Source: JAEUIA01 sp038330085 (GTDB lineage: Bacteria > Planctomycetota > UBA1135 > GCA-002686595). From it: a stretch of DNA of 30,508 nucleotides. This document shows positions 14,060 to 23,529 of the stretch, one piece after another. Position 1 is the first letter of the stretch. Every line of letters begins with the position of its first letter. The notes beneath the pieces are model-generated. The model saw only the letters and a list, made by a program, of their open reading frames with translations. It ran no database searches and was not told the DNA's origin. Location of the stretch: assembly GCA_038330085.1 (NCBI GenBank), contig JBBQNP010000049.1, forward strand, positions 1 to 30,508, given 5' to 3'. The translations under genes were made by a program, and so were the position numbers.

Positions 14060-16816
14060 TCACTGCTTGTCCTCGATCGCAGCCAAGCACTTCGCCAATG
14101 CCTTGCGCGCCTCGGCCAAGTCGGGGTTCTGCTCGCCAGGTGGTGCCGACAAGATCGTCACCGCGTCTTCGAGCAGCGCACGAGCTTGCGTCATGTCGCC
14201 CGCGGCCATGAGTGCCTGACCGTACGCCACCTCGACGCGTCCGAGAAGCGGAGTCTTCGCACCACCGATCGCGTGCAACACATCCACCGCTTCGCGCCAC
14301 GCTTCACGCGCCTCGTCGCGAGCCTTGGTTTCCCACAAGAACACGCCGTACTCGTAGAGCGACTGACCCAGGTAGCGCGGCGAAGCGCCGGGCTCGCGAC
14401 GGATCACCATCACGCGTTCCCAGCTCGCGCGCGCGTCGGCCATGTGGTGCAGTGCCTGCTGCAGTTGCGCTTGTTTGGTGATCGTCGATGCGACGGACGG
14501 ATGCGTCGGACCCAGGCGTCGCACTTGCAGATCGACCGCTTCCGCGAGCAGCGGCTCGGCCTCCTTCGCACGCCCCGCTTGCAACAGCATCGCCGCGTGG
14601 TTCGAGAGTGCGTGCGAGAGATCGTCTTCTCCGTCGGCTTGCAACGCACGGCAACCCTTCTCGGCTTCCTCGAGCAGCGCGAGCGCGCGGTCGCGATCGC
14701 CCATGCGCCAGACCGTCGTCGCCAGGTTGGACATCGATTGCAGCGTGAGGGAGTCCTCGACGCCGAGGATCCGGCGGCGGATCGAGAGCGCCTCCTCGAG
14801 GTGCAAAGCCGCCTGCTTCAGGTCGGTGCGGTCCAAGTCGACGCCGGCGAGGTTGTTCAAGCTCTCGGCGACGGCCAACGATCCGTCCGCGTCCTTGCGG
14901 CGTAGCGCGAGCGCTTCGTTGTGCAGTGCTTCAGCCTCGTCGAGACGTCCGAGCCCGCGCAAGCACGCCGCCAGATCGTTGGCGAGCGAGGCCACGTCGG
15001 TATGCGTCTCTTTGTCGTGCTCACGGTGCAACACGAGAGCCTGCGACAGCAGATCGGCCGCTTGCGCCAGATCGCCTTGTGCGTACCTCAGCAGCCCGAA
15101 GCTGCGCAGCGAAAGAGCGTACTCCAGGCTGCGTTCGCCGAACGCCTTGCTCCGGATCGCGAGTGCCTCTTGGACGAGCGCGTTTGCATCGTCGAATAGG
15201 CCGAGGCGCTGCGCCACCTGTCCGAGCGAGTCGAGCAGGTTCGCGCGCAAGTGGTCCTGCTCCGCGTACTCACGCCGCACCTGTGCGGCGTGCAGTTGGA
15301 TGCGCTGTCGCTTCTGCGCGAGTTGCTGAGCGTCGATCGCCGTGGTCGACGTGAGGAACGAGTCCATCAAGTACTGCGCGATGCCCTGGAAGGACTGCGC
15401 TTCGACGCGGGCGTGCAACGCTTGTTCTTGTGCGTGCTGCTCGCTGCGGCGCGCGTTTTCGGCCTCGGCCTGCGCGCGCGATTCGCTCTGCATGGCGAGC
15501 AGTGCTTGTTCCTGCGCGTGTTGCTCGCCCCGTCGCGCGAGCACGATGCCGGCGACGAGCGCCACCAGCACGGCGAACGCCGAAGCGACCGCCAGGCGAT
15601 TGCGCTGGATGAACTTCGACGCGCGGTAGCCGAACGTGTCGCCGCGCGCGACCACAGGATGTCCCGTGAAATGGCGTTCGATGTCGTCGGCCAGATCCTT
15701 CACCGACGCATACCTACGCTCGGGTTCCTTGCGCAACGCCATCAGCACGATGCGATCGAGGTCGCCGCGCAGCTTTCGTTGCAGACCCTTTGGCGTGGTA
15801 GCCCTGCGCGCAGCGAGCGCTTCCGACGTCAAGTTCGCGCTCGGGTCAGGCGCGACCGCATTCGACGCAGCCACTGTCGACACTGCCGCCGTGCTCGGCC
15901 GCGTCGGCGTGCGTTCGAGTACGTCGCGGTGCCATTCGACGGGGCTCTTGTTCTCGCTGCGGAACGGACGCTTGCCGGTCAGGATCTCGTAGAGCAGCAC
16001 GCCCAGCGAGTACACGTCCATCGACGTGGTGACCGGGCCGAGCGTCAACTGCTCCGGGCTCGCGTAGTCGGGCGTCAGCAAGTACGCGCCGGTCAACGTG
16101 AAGCTCGTACCGTCTTCGGCCGTGCTCTCGTCGAGCATGCGCGCGATGCCGAAGTCGAGCAGCTTGGGCACGCCCGCTTCGTCGACGAGGATGTTGCCCG
16201 GCTTCAGGTCGCGATGGACGATGAGGTTTTGGTGCGCGAAGTGCACGCCGCGGCACACCTGCACGAACAACTGCAGACGGTCCTCGATCGTGAGCTCGTG
16301 CTCGTCGCAGTACCTGTCTATCGGGATGCCGCGCACGAGCTCCATGACGAGGTACGGCCGTCCGTCGGGCAGCGTGCCGCCGTCGTGCAACTGCGCGATG
16401 TTCGGGTGGTGCAACCCCGCCAAAGTGCGCCGTTCGAGCTCGAATCGGCGCACGAGGCTCTCGGTCGCGAGCTCGATGCGGATGAGCTTGATCGCGACCT
16501 CGTGCTTGAACAATCCGTCGGTTCGCTCCGCCCGGTAGACGAGACCCATGCCGCCCGCGCCCAGCCGCGCGATCAGACGGTACCGGCCGATTTCCCGACC
16601 GATCAGCGGGTCTTCGCGCGGACGCAACGCGCCACTGTCGAACTGATCGACGAGCGCGTTCGGGCTGTCGTCCGCGGTGATGAGCTTCATGACTTCCGCT
16701 CGCAGAGCGTCGTCGTCGCCGCACTCCTTCGCGATCAGCGCATCACGCTCGACCCGCGGCAGCGAGACCGCGCGATGGAAGACGTCTTCGACGCGACGCC
16801 AGCGTTCAGGATCCAT
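14060..16816 (-). CDS. Transmembrane Ser/Thr protein kinase with C-terminal TPR region
   Basis: 918 aa. A short N-terminal region (1-70, MDPERWRRVEDVFHRAV) is typical of the WD40/TPR kinases paired with ECF factors. The kinase domain (about 79-390) has the GAGGMG loop (86-91), Lys110 in VAIK, HRDLKPGN with Asp203, DFG at 221-223, and SPEQ in place of APE. The GRRYASV-like end is ERRYASVKDLADDIERH. One transmembrane helix spans about 409-427. It is followed by a coiled-coil-like stretch with a duplicated EQHAQEQAL motif, then roughly ten TPR-like units to the end, all likely periplasmic. An 11-bp overlap with the upstream sigma factor indicates translational coupling and a shared signalling task. 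The substrates are unknown. Confidence 0.93.
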   Translation of the reverse strand: MDPERWRRVEDVFHRAVSLPRVERDALIAKECGDDDALRAEVMKLITADDSPNALVDQFDSGALRPREDPLIGREIGRYRLIARLGAGGMGLVYRAERTDGLFKHEVAIKLIRIELATESLVRRFELERRTLAGLHHPNIAQLHDGGTLPDGRPYLVMELVRGIPIDRYCDEHELTIEDRLQLFVQVCRGVHFAHQNLIVHRDLKPGNILVDEAGVPKLLDFGIARMLDESTAEDGTSFTLTGAYLLTPDYASPEQLTLGPVTTSMDVYSLGVLLYEILTGKRPFRSENKSPVEWHRDVLERTPTRPSTAAVSTVAASNAVAPDPSANLTSEALAARRATTPKGLQRKLRGDLDRIVLMALRKEPERRYASVKDLADDIERHFTGHPVVARGDTFGYRASKFIQRNRLAVASAFAVLVALVAGIVLARRGEQHAQEQALLAMQSESRAQAEAENARRSEQHAQEQALHARVEAQSFQGIAQYLMDSFLTSTTAIDAQQLAQKRQRIQLHAAQVRREYAEQDHLRANLLDSLGQVAQRLGLFDDANALVQEALAIRSKAFGERSLEYALSLRSFGLLRYAQGDLAQAADLLSQALVLHREHDKETHTDVASLANDLAACLRGLGRLDEAEALHNEALALRRKDADGSLAVAESLNNLAGVDLDRTDLKQAALHLEEALSIRRRILGVEDSLTLQSMSNLATTVWRMGDRDRALALLEEAEKGCRALQADGEDDLSHALSNHAAMLLQAGRAKEAEPLLAEAVDLQVRRLGPTHPSVASTITKQAQLQQALHHMADARASWERVMVIRREPGASPRYLGQSLYEYGVFLWETKARDEAREAWREAVDVLHAIGGAKTPLLGRVEVAYGQALMAAGDMTQARALLEDAVTILSAPPGEQNPDLAEARKALAKCLAAIEDKQ

Positions 16817-17369
16817 CGCGCTCGCCCAACTCGCCGCGCAACCACGCGCGCGCCAGCCGCCAGTGCCGCTCGACGGTCGACTCCGACATTTCGAGCGCGC
16901 GCGCCAGCTCGGGAGTCGTCAACCCGCCGAAGAAGCGCATCTCGACGATGCGCGCTTGCACCGGCGCGAACGCGGACAATCGCTCGAGAGCTTCGTCTAG
17001 AGCGAGCACGTCCTCCGAGCGCACCGGTCCGCCGACGTCGATCTCCTCGAGAGGAACGCGTCCGCGACCCCCGCCGCGTTTCTCTGCCTGACGCTTGCGC
17101 GCGTGGTCGGCGAGCACGCGGCGGATCGCCGTCGACGCAGCCGAGAAGAAGTGCGCGCGGTTCTCGAACGTGCCTTCCGTGCCGGTGAAGAGGCGCATCC
17201 ACGCTTCGTTCACGAGCGCTGTCGGTTGCAGCGTGTGATCGGGCCGCTCGCCCGCGAGATCGCGCCGCGCCAGCGCGCGCAGCTCGTCGTAGAGCGCCGC
17301 AACGAGTTCCTCGGACGCCCCCGGTCGGCCGGCGCGGACATCGTGAAGGATCTGGGTGACTTCGAGCAT
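16806..17369 (-). CDS. ECF RNA polymerase sigma factor (TIGR02999-like)
   Basis: 187 aa, ATG start. The region-2 block (about 25-95) reads ALYDELRALARRDLAGERPDHTLQPTALVNEAW-type sequence, with FENRAHFFSAASTAIRRVLADHAR, the hallmark of the planctomycete/acidobacterial ECF group TIGR02999. A spacer rich in Gly and Arg leads to region 4 (about 125-180), with LTTPELARALEMSESTVERHW as the helix-turn-helix. These factors direct RNA polymerase to special promoters and are often encoded directly before a Ser/Thr kinase, as here. No anti-sigma gene is seen nearby, so control by the overlapping kinase is the simplest inference. I see no convincing ribosome binding site. Confidence 0.92.
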   Translation of the reverse strand: MLEVTQILHDVRAGRPGASEELVAALYDELRALARRDLAGERPDHTLQPTALVNEAWMRLFTGTEGTFENRAHFFSAASTAIRRVLADHARKRQAEKRGGGRGRVPLEEIDVGGPVRSEDVLALDEALERLSAFAPVQARIVEMRFFGGLTTPELARALEMSESTVERHWRLARAWLRGELGERDGS

Positions 17370-17683
17370 CCGTGCGTGGGTGCCTGGTCCCGACTCACCG
17401 CGGAAAACGGCTGCCGAATCGAGCGGAGGGCGACCCAGTCTAGCTCCCCCGGGGGGGTTCTGGAGAGGTGAGAGCTAACCGGTTCGCGATCTCATCGATG
17501 TCCGGGCCAGTGAGGTGCACTGTCGAGCGCGCATCGCGCAGCGATCCTGCTATCGGGCACGGCTCAGTTCGTCGAGCCTCACGTACGGTTCGGGCGCAAG
17601 CGACAGAGCACCAGTTCCGCCACTTCTCTTCGCTTCGCCTGTTCATGATCCCTGCCCATACTCATCGACGCGACTTCCCCACG
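17370..17683. other. 314-bp divergent gene-free stretch (sigma factor / rtcB)
   Basis: I find no supported gene here. A plus-strand frame is open from 17468 into rtcB, but it has no RtcB-like residues before 17684. The stretch holds CCCCC followed by seven G at 17446-17457, the palindrome AACCGGTT at 17477-17484, and the small inverted repeat GCGCG-CAT-CGCGC at 17527-17539. No clear sigma-54 (-24/-12) site was found, although many rtcB operons elsewhere are sigma-54 dependent. Confidence 0.6.
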
Positions 17684-18904
17684 ATGACCACCAACTACGA
17701 ACTGCTCGAGAGCGAAGGCGGCGTGCCCGTCAAGGCCTGGATCCGCGGTGTCTCGATGGAAGACGCTGCTCGCAAGCAGCTCATGAACGTCGCGCGCCTG
17801 CCCTTCGTGCACAAGTGGGTCGCGGCCATGCCCGACGTCCACTACGGCATCGGCGCTACCGTCGGCAGCGTCGTGCCCACCATCGGCGCGATCGTTCCCG
17901 CGGCCGTCGGCGTCGACATCGGCTGCGGCATGATGGCCGTGCAGACCACGCTCATGTCGAAGGACCTGCCCGACGATCTCGCCCCGATGCGCGCGAAGAT
18001 CGAAAAGGCCGTTCCGCATGGACGCACCGCGCGCGGCCGCGACAAGGGCTCGTGGGACAACGTGCCCGCGCGCGCCGACGCAGCGTGGGGCGAACTCGGT
18101 CCGCAATTCGACCGCATCACCGCGAAACACCCCGCGATCAAGCAGGCCAACCACCGCGTGCACCTGGGTACGCTCGGCACGGGCAACCACTTCATCGAGA
18201 TCTGTCTCGACGAAGCCGAGCGAGTCTGGTTCCTCCTCCACTCGGGCAGCCGCGGCGTGGGCAACAAGATCGGCTCGCACTTCATCGAGCTCGCCAAGAA
18301 GGACATGCACGATCAGTTGGGCAACTTGCCTGACAAGGATCTCGCGTACCTCCAGGAGGGCGCGCAACACTTCGACGACTACGTCGAGGCCGTCGAGTGG
18401 GCGCAACGATTCGCGATGACCAACCGCGCGCTCATGATGGAGGCCGTCGTCGCCGCCGTCGCATCGACCAAGGGCGTGCCCCCCTTCCGCTCGGGCCTCG
18501 TCGCCGTGAACTGCCACCACAACTACGTTTCGCGCGAGCACCACTACGGCGCGGACGTGTTCGTCACCCGCAAGGGCGCCGTGAGCGCGCGCGAAGGTCA
18601 GCTCGGCATCATCCCCGGCTCGATGGGCACGCGCTCGTACATCGTGCGCGGCAAAGGCAACCCCGAGAGCTTCGAGAGCTGCTCGCACGGCGCCGGTCGT
18701 GCGATGTCGCGAACTCAAGCGAAGGCCCGCTTCACCGTCGAAGACCACGCGCGCGCGACCGCTCACGTCGAGTGTCGCAAGGATGCCAACGTCGTCGACG
18801 AGACGCCGATGGCGTACAAGCCCATCGACGACGTCATGGAAGCACAGAAGGACCTCGTCGAGATCGTCCACACGCTCCGCCAAGTCGTCTGCGTCAAAGG
18901 CTGA
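17684..18904 (+). CDS. rtcB: RNA-splicing ligase RtcB
   Basis: 406 aa from the ATG at 17684, matching the ~408-aa length of bacterial RtcB; ATG 17645 would add 13 non-conserved residues. RtcB joins 2',3'-cyclic phosphate or 3'-phosphate RNA ends to 5'-OH ends using GTP and Mn2+. Visible active-site motifs are VGVDIGCGMMAV (Asp78, Cys81), GTLGTGNHFIE, HSGSRGVGN, CHHNYVSREHH and IIPGSMGTRSYIVRGKG. His335 in SCSHGAGR is the residue guanylylated in the E. coli enzyme (His337). All key residues are present. No rtcA or archease gene is in the window. A 35-codon ORF follows 5 nt after the stop, then a highly structured stretch and a sigma-54 activator gene. Confidence 0.96.
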   Translation: MTTNYELLESEGGVPVKAWIRGVSMEDAARKQLMNVARLPFVHKWVAAMPDVHYGIGATVGSVVPTIGAIVPAAVGVDIGCGMMAVQTTLMSKDLPDDLAPMRAKIEKAVPHGRTARGRDKGSWDNVPARADAAWGELGPQFDRITAKHPAIKQANHRVHLGTLGTGNHFIEICLDEAERVWFLLHSGSRGVGNKIGSHFIELAKKDMHDQLGNLPDKDLAYLQEGAQHFDDYVEAVEWAQRFAMTNRALMMEAVVAAVASTKGVPPFRSGLVAVNCHHNYVSREHHYGADVFVTRKGAVSAREGQLGIIPGSMGTRSYIVRGKGNPESFESCSHGAGRAMSRTQAKARFTVEDHARATAHVECRKDANVVDETPMAYKPIDDVMEAQKDLVEIVHTLRQVVCVKG

Positions 18905-18909
18905 CCCCC

Positions 18910-19017
18910 ATGGCGAAGCCCATCGGCCCCATCCACCCCATCTACCTCCACCGCATCGACATCAGCGCGCGACCGGCCGACGCCCGCAACATCACCCTCA
19001 AGTTCGCCTCACGCTAG
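18910..19017 (+). CDS. Possible 35-aa protein directly downstream of rtcB
   Basis: ATG at 18910, 5 nt after the rtcB stop, to TAG at 19015-19017. The product begins MAKPIGPIHPIYLHRIDIS and ends NITLKFASR; it is basic, has no membrane segment, and I recognise no family. The tight spacing suggests translation coupled to rtcB, but no separate ribosome binding site is clear (CTGACCCCC precedes the ATG). It could be a chance ORF in GC-rich DNA. Confidence 0.3.
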   Translation: MAKPIGPIHPIYLHRIDISARPADARNITLKFASR

Positions 19018-19083
19018 ATCGAACGAGCGCATACACCGCTCACAGCATCGGGCGAACAACGCTCTCCCCATCGAGAGCACGCG

Positions 19084-19278
19084 TCCCCCAATTAGGGGGC
19101 CGGCGCGACCCTTGACCGGTACTCCGGTCGAGCGTCGCGTCGGTCGCAACCGCGCCGGAGGCGCGGAATCACCTTGCCGCGGGTGATCAGCTTCCCTTGC
19201 GCGGTGAGGGGCGAGTGCGACAGCCCGGCAAGGAGGGGGTCGAGCGGGCGGTACCTGGAAACCGTCGCTGGATCCAGG
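19084..19278 (+). ncRNA. Candidate structured RNA or leader between rtcB and the sigma-54 activator
   Basis: Successive hairpins are visible by eye: CCCCC-AATTA-GGGGG (19084-19098), and a 40-nt hairpin 19101-19140 with 8 bp, one C-C mismatch, 9 bp and a TACT loop. Then come CCGCGCC-GGA-GGCGCGG (19150-19166), ATCACC-N8-GGTGAT (19168-19187), CCCT/AGGG with flanking wobbles (19193-19211), GCCCG/CGGGC (19223-19249) and CCTGGA-N13-TCCAGG (19254-19278). The large hairpin contains two G-U pairs that would be A-C mismatches on the other strand, so the transcript is probably plus-strand. No known RNA family is recognised. It could be an independent small RNA, the 3' end of the rtcB mRNA, or a leader of the activator gene. 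Confidence 0.4.
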
Positions 19279-19303
19279 CACCCCCACCCCCCCCCGCGAA
19301 TTC

Positions 19304-19337
19304 CTGACGGGTTCCGACGGCCCTCTGCGCATGGACC
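19304..19337 (+). promoter_or_regulatory. Shared bipartite element, copy 2 (before the sigma-54 activator / FG-GAP unit)
   Basis: CTGACGG, 14 nt, then CTGCGCATGGACC, ending 16 nt before the ATG at 19354. It has the same spacing as the copies at 11358 and 23432. The leader after it is much shorter than in the other two. Confidence 0.5.
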
Positions 19338-19353
19338 TGCGAGACACCCCGCC

Positions 19354-20379
<1,026 letters not shown>

Positions 20380-20450
20380 TCCGACCCTTACCGACCATTG
20401 CCATCGCACCCGAACCACACTTCTCACCAGCAATCACTCGAGAAACTCCC

Positions 20451-23252
20451 ATGCATCTCTCCACCCTCGTTCGCGCGTGGCTCGTGCTCGCGATCACCCA
20501 ATCCGCGGTCGCGCAACAGTCACCGCTCGTCTCGCCTCAGCGCGCATTCGAAACCGGCGCCGGCGTGATGGCTCCCAACACGCCGTACCGGCCGAACGCG
20601 CACATCGTCGCCGACCTCGACGGAGATGGAGCGCTCGACGTCGCCCATTCGCAGATCGGGAACTTCCTCACGCCGCAGGTGTCGGTCTCGTTCAACGAGG
20701 GCGACGGGACGTTCGGCGCTCCGATCTTTCTCTCGTGCCCAGGCGAAACCGCAGCCGTGTGCGCTGCCGACCTCGACGGCGACGGCGACATCGACCTCGC
20801 GTTCACGCAAGCCAGCGAGAACGGCGGCAGCGGACAGAGCGTCGTGATCTACCGCAACCTGGGCGCGCGCACATTCGGCGCGGCCGAGGTGATCGCGTGC
20901 GGCAGAGGTCCGATGGCCATCTGCGCCGCGGACTTCGACGGCGACGGCGACATCGACCTGGTCACGACGAACCGCAAGATCGGTGAGAACGACATTTCGT
21001 TGCTCAGGAACGACGGGACAGCGCACTTCACGCGCACCGACTACGCCGTCGGACCGGAGCCGTACCGCATGTCGGTCGGTGACATCGACGGCGACGGACG
21101 CCCGGACGTCGTGACCACGCACCTCGAGTCGTTGCCGGAAGTCACCATCTCGTTCAACACGGGAACGGGGTTCAGCGCGCCGGTCGGTCTGCTGACGGGC
21201 GCGGCACCTCAGGCCTACCCGGGTCCGATCACGGGGCTCGCTCTCGGTGACGCCGACAACGACGGCGATCTCGACGTCCTCTACGGCTACGCGATCTCGA
21301 CGGGTGTGCCCGGAAGCAGTGGGATGGCGTTGTGGAAGAACAACGGCAGTGGCACGTTCGCCGCGGTTTCAGTGATCGACACCGGCACCGGGTTCGGCAC
21401 GCCGAACTCGATGGAGCTGGTCGACGTCACCGGTGACGGAGTGCGCGACATCATCGGAGTCGGCGGCGAGGCGCTCTCGCGCTGGGGTTGGATGCGCGGC
21501 CTCGGCAACGGGACCTACGCTGCGCCTGTGATCTTCGCCTCGGGCGAGTACTCGCGCTGGATCAGCGCGGCGGACGTCGACGGCGACGGCGATCGCGACA
21601 TCCTGATCACGAACCACGGCTTGCTGACGCTGCAAGTGCACCGCAACGACGGCGGCTCGTTCCCTGCGTTCGTCCTCCTCGACGCGGTCGACAGCTACCG
21701 CTGCGAGGTCGCCGACGTCGACATGGACGGCGACCTCGACATCGTGGCGATTGCGGTCAGCGTCTACACGTACATCAACGACGGGCACGGCTCGTTCACG
21801 CGTCTCTCGTTCTTCGGCGGGCCGGGTCGCTTTCGCAACTTCAGGTTGCGCGATCTCGACGGGGACGGACTTCCGGACATCCTCAAGGTGAAGGACTCGA
21901 GCTCGGCTCCCTACCACTTCTACACCAACAAGAACCTCGGCGGCGGTCTGTGGTCAGCCAACCAGCAGTGGACGCTGCCGAATTCGTGCGGCGTCTATTA
22001 CTTCACCGCGCTCGACTTCGACAACGACGGCGACCTCGACGTCGTGTGCAACGAGACCGGCGGGTGTCCGAGCAAGCCCTTCAATCAGGTTTATCTGCTC
22101 AGGAACCGGGGCGACGGCACGTTCGATCCCGCGACGACGATCGACAAGGTGCAGTGGGGCATGAGCGACGTCGACAGCGGCGACTTCGACGGCGACGGCA
22201 ACATGGACGTCGTCGGAGTGGGCCTCACGCAGTTCAACGGTGCGCCGGCGCCGACGAGCGGATACGTCGTCATGCGCGGCAACGGCAACGGCACGTTCAA
22301 CACGCCCGTCGCTCACGTGCTCGCGCCGTTCACGCTCACAGCCACGGTGCGCGCCGCGGACATGGACGGCGACGGCTCCCTCGATCTCGTCGGCGCGGGC
22401 CTCGGCACGTGGGGTTCCGACGATCAAGTCGTCGTGATGCTGAACGACGGCACCGGCAACTTCATGCCGCACAGCGCGCAACCGGCGCCGAAGTCGCTCT
22501 CGTTCAACGGGACGAACGGCATCACGGTCGCGGACTTCTCGAACGACGGACGGCCCGACATCTTGGTCGGGGGCGGCGAGGACGCCGTGCTCTACCTCAA
22601 CGACGGCACCGGACGACTGCTGCCGGCTTTGCGTCACGGCATCGGCGGTCAGGCGTTGTGGGTCGCGAGCGGTGACTTCAACGGCGACAACCTGCGCGAC
22701 GTTGCAGCGATTGCGCTGCGCTTGCCGCCGCTGACGACGAGCGAGCACGTCTCGATCCTCTTCGGCCAGGTGTTGGGCGGCGTGAGCACGCCCTACTGCT
22801 TCGGCGACGGATCGAGCACGCAGTGTCCGTGCGGCAACGCGGGCACCGCTGGAAATGGTTGCGCGAACAGTGTGAGCGCAACCGGCGCGCGTCTGGGCGT
22901 CACCGGCGTCTCCTCGATCGCGAGCGACACCCTCGTGCTGCACGCGAGCGACCAGCCCAACAGCTCGGCGCTCTACTACCAAGGCACGACCAAGACGGCG
23001 GGCGGGGCAGGATCGGTGTTCGGCGACGGCCTGCGCTGCGCGGGTGGATCGGTGATCCGGCTCGGGACGAAGGTCAACGTGCTCGGTGCCTCGCAGTTCC
23101 CCTCGACCAACGACGCGCATGTGTCCGTGCGCGGCGCGGTCTCGGCGCCGGGCACGCGCACATATCAAGTTTGGTATCGCAACGCCGCGGCCTTCTGCAC
23201 GCCTTCCACGTTCAACCTCACGAACGGCGTCGAGGTGGCCTGGACCCCCTGA
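20451..23252 (+). CDS. Secreted FG-GAP/VCBS repeat protein with Cys-rich C-terminal domain
   Basis: 933 aa. The signal peptide ends SAVA|QQ near residue 21. Residues about 45-770 hold 14 FG-GAP/VCBS repeats, each with a calcium-loop motif of the D-x-D-G-D-G-x-x-D type, for example ADLDGDGDIDLAF, GDADNDGDLDVLYG and ADMDGDGSLDLVGA. Fourteen units fit two seven-bladed, integrin-alpha-like propellers. Repeats 6, 13 and 14 have weaker calcium loops. The last ~154 residues are the shared domain with six Cys (CFGDG, CPCGN, GCANS, GLRCAGG, FCTPSTFN). It is probably a calcium-binding surface or extracellular adhesin-like protein; no enzyme motif is seen. It lies 71 bp after the sigma-54 activator with no separate promoter recognised, and a strong hairpin follows the stop. 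Confidence 0.88.
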   Translation: MHLSTLVRAWLVLAITQSAVAQQSPLVSPQRAFETGAGVMAPNTPYRPNAHIVADLDGDGALDVAHSQIGNFLTPQVSVSFNEGDGTFGAPIFLSCPGETAAVCAADLDGDGDIDLAFTQASENGGSGQSVVIYRNLGARTFGAAEVIACGRGPMAICAADFDGDGDIDLVTTNRKIGENDISLLRNDGTAHFTRTDYAVGPEPYRMSVGDIDGDGRPDVVTTHLESLPEVTISFNTGTGFSAPVGLLTGAAPQAYPGPITGLALGDADNDGDLDVLYGYAISTGVPGSSGMALWKNNGSGTFAAVSVIDTGTGFGTPNSMELVDVTGDGVRDIIGVGGEALSRWGWMRGLGNGTYAAPVIFASGEYSRWISAADVDGDGDRDILITNHGLLTLQVHRNDGGSFPAFVLLDAVDSYRCEVADVDMDGDLDIVAIAVSVYTYINDGHGSFTRLSFFGGPGRFRNFRLRDLDGDGLPDILKVKDSSSAPYHFYTNKNLGGGLWSANQQWTLPNSCGVYYFTALDFDNDGDLDVVCNETGGCPSKPFNQVYLLRNRGDGTFDPATTIDKVQWGMSDVDSGDFDGDGNMDVVGVGLTQFNGAPAPTSGYVVMRGNGNGTFNTPVAHVLAPFTLTATVRAADMDGDGSLDLVGAGLGTWGSDDQVVVMLNDGTGNFMPHSAQPAPKSLSFNGTNGITVADFSNDGRPDILVGGGEDAVLYLNDGTGRLLPALRHGIGGQALWVASGDFNGDNLRDVAAIALRLPPLTTSEHVSILFGQVLGGVSTPYCFGDGSSTQCPCGNAGTAGNGCANSVSATGARLGVTGVSSIASDTLVLHASDQPNSSALYYQGTTKTAGGAGSVFGDGLRCAGGSVIRLGTKVNVLGASQFPSTNDAHVSVRGAVSAPGTRTYQVWYRNAAAFCTPSTFNLTNGVEVAWTP
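22788..23252 (+). repeat. Coding repeat: Cys-rich C-terminal domain, copy 2
   Basis: Encodes the last 154 residues of the FG-GAP protein and is homologous to 13511-13981 and 25891-26358. The final ~100 bp are nearly identical to copy 1 at DNA level, including TTTGGTATCGCAACGC and TCCACGTTCAACCTCACGAA. Confidence 0.75.
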
Positions 23253-23262
23253 TATGGATGGG

Positions 23263-23284
23263 CCTGTCGACGCCCGTCGACAGG
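23263..23284 (+). terminator. Strong hairpin after the FG-GAP gene
   Basis: CCTGTCGAC-GCCC-GTCGACAGG is a perfect 9-bp stem with a 4-nt loop beginning 11 nt after the stop. It lacks a T-run but is the most stable simple hairpin near any stop codon in the window, so it probably ends or protects this transcript. Confidence 0.55.
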
Positions 23285-23431
23285 TCGCGCTGAGCGATTC
23301 GTGCGAGGGGGGATGCCCTGAGCGTTCTCCCTCGCGCGCGTTTCCCGGGGGGGTCTTTCCGCGGGGACGCACTCGAAATCGCCCTCCGCACGCAATTCGT
23401 GCATCCGTGCGGCGCGACCACGGCCGGAATC

Positions 23432-23465
23432 GTGAAGGCCTTCCCGACCCTTCTGCGCATGAACT
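23432..23465 (+). promoter_or_regulatory. Shared bipartite element, copy 3 (before the 942-aa secreted protein)
   Basis: GTGAAGG, 14 nt, then CTGCGCATGAACT, ending 64 nt before the ATG at 23530. The second block is identical over 13 nt to copy 1. The 277-bp gene-free stretch (23253-23529) also holds CCC followed by seven G (23344-23353) and the inverted repeat GCACG-CAATT-CGTGC (23388-23402). Confidence 0.55.
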
Positions 23466-23529
23466 GCAGCGGCCTCCCTCCGGCCCGGATCGCGCCTTGA
23501 CCCAGACCAACGTTGGAGTGAGTCCTGCC

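Larger units (their letters stand above)
19018..19353. other. 336-bp gene-free stretch between rtcB and the activator
   Basis: No protein-coding gene is supported here. It holds the hairpin series at 19084-19278, a C-rich run (five C, A, nine C at 19281-19295) and copy 2 of the shared bipartite element at 19304-19337. Confidence 0.6.

Noticed and set aside
15251..17188. A 645-codon plus-strand open frame opposite the kinase and sigma factor
   Set aside because: It is the antisense shadow of two well-recognised genes and has no domain.
17446..17458. G-quadruplex at the G-run
   Set aside because: Only one G-run is present, while a quadruplex needs four close together.
17370..17683. A sigma-54 promoter before rtcB (GGGCACG near 17560)
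   Set aside because: The -12 GC does not occur at the required spacing.
19101..19280. A tRNA or tRNA-like Y RNA in the structured stretch
   Set aside because: No T-arm (GTTCRA) or anticodon arm in register; the hairpins do not form a cloverleaf.
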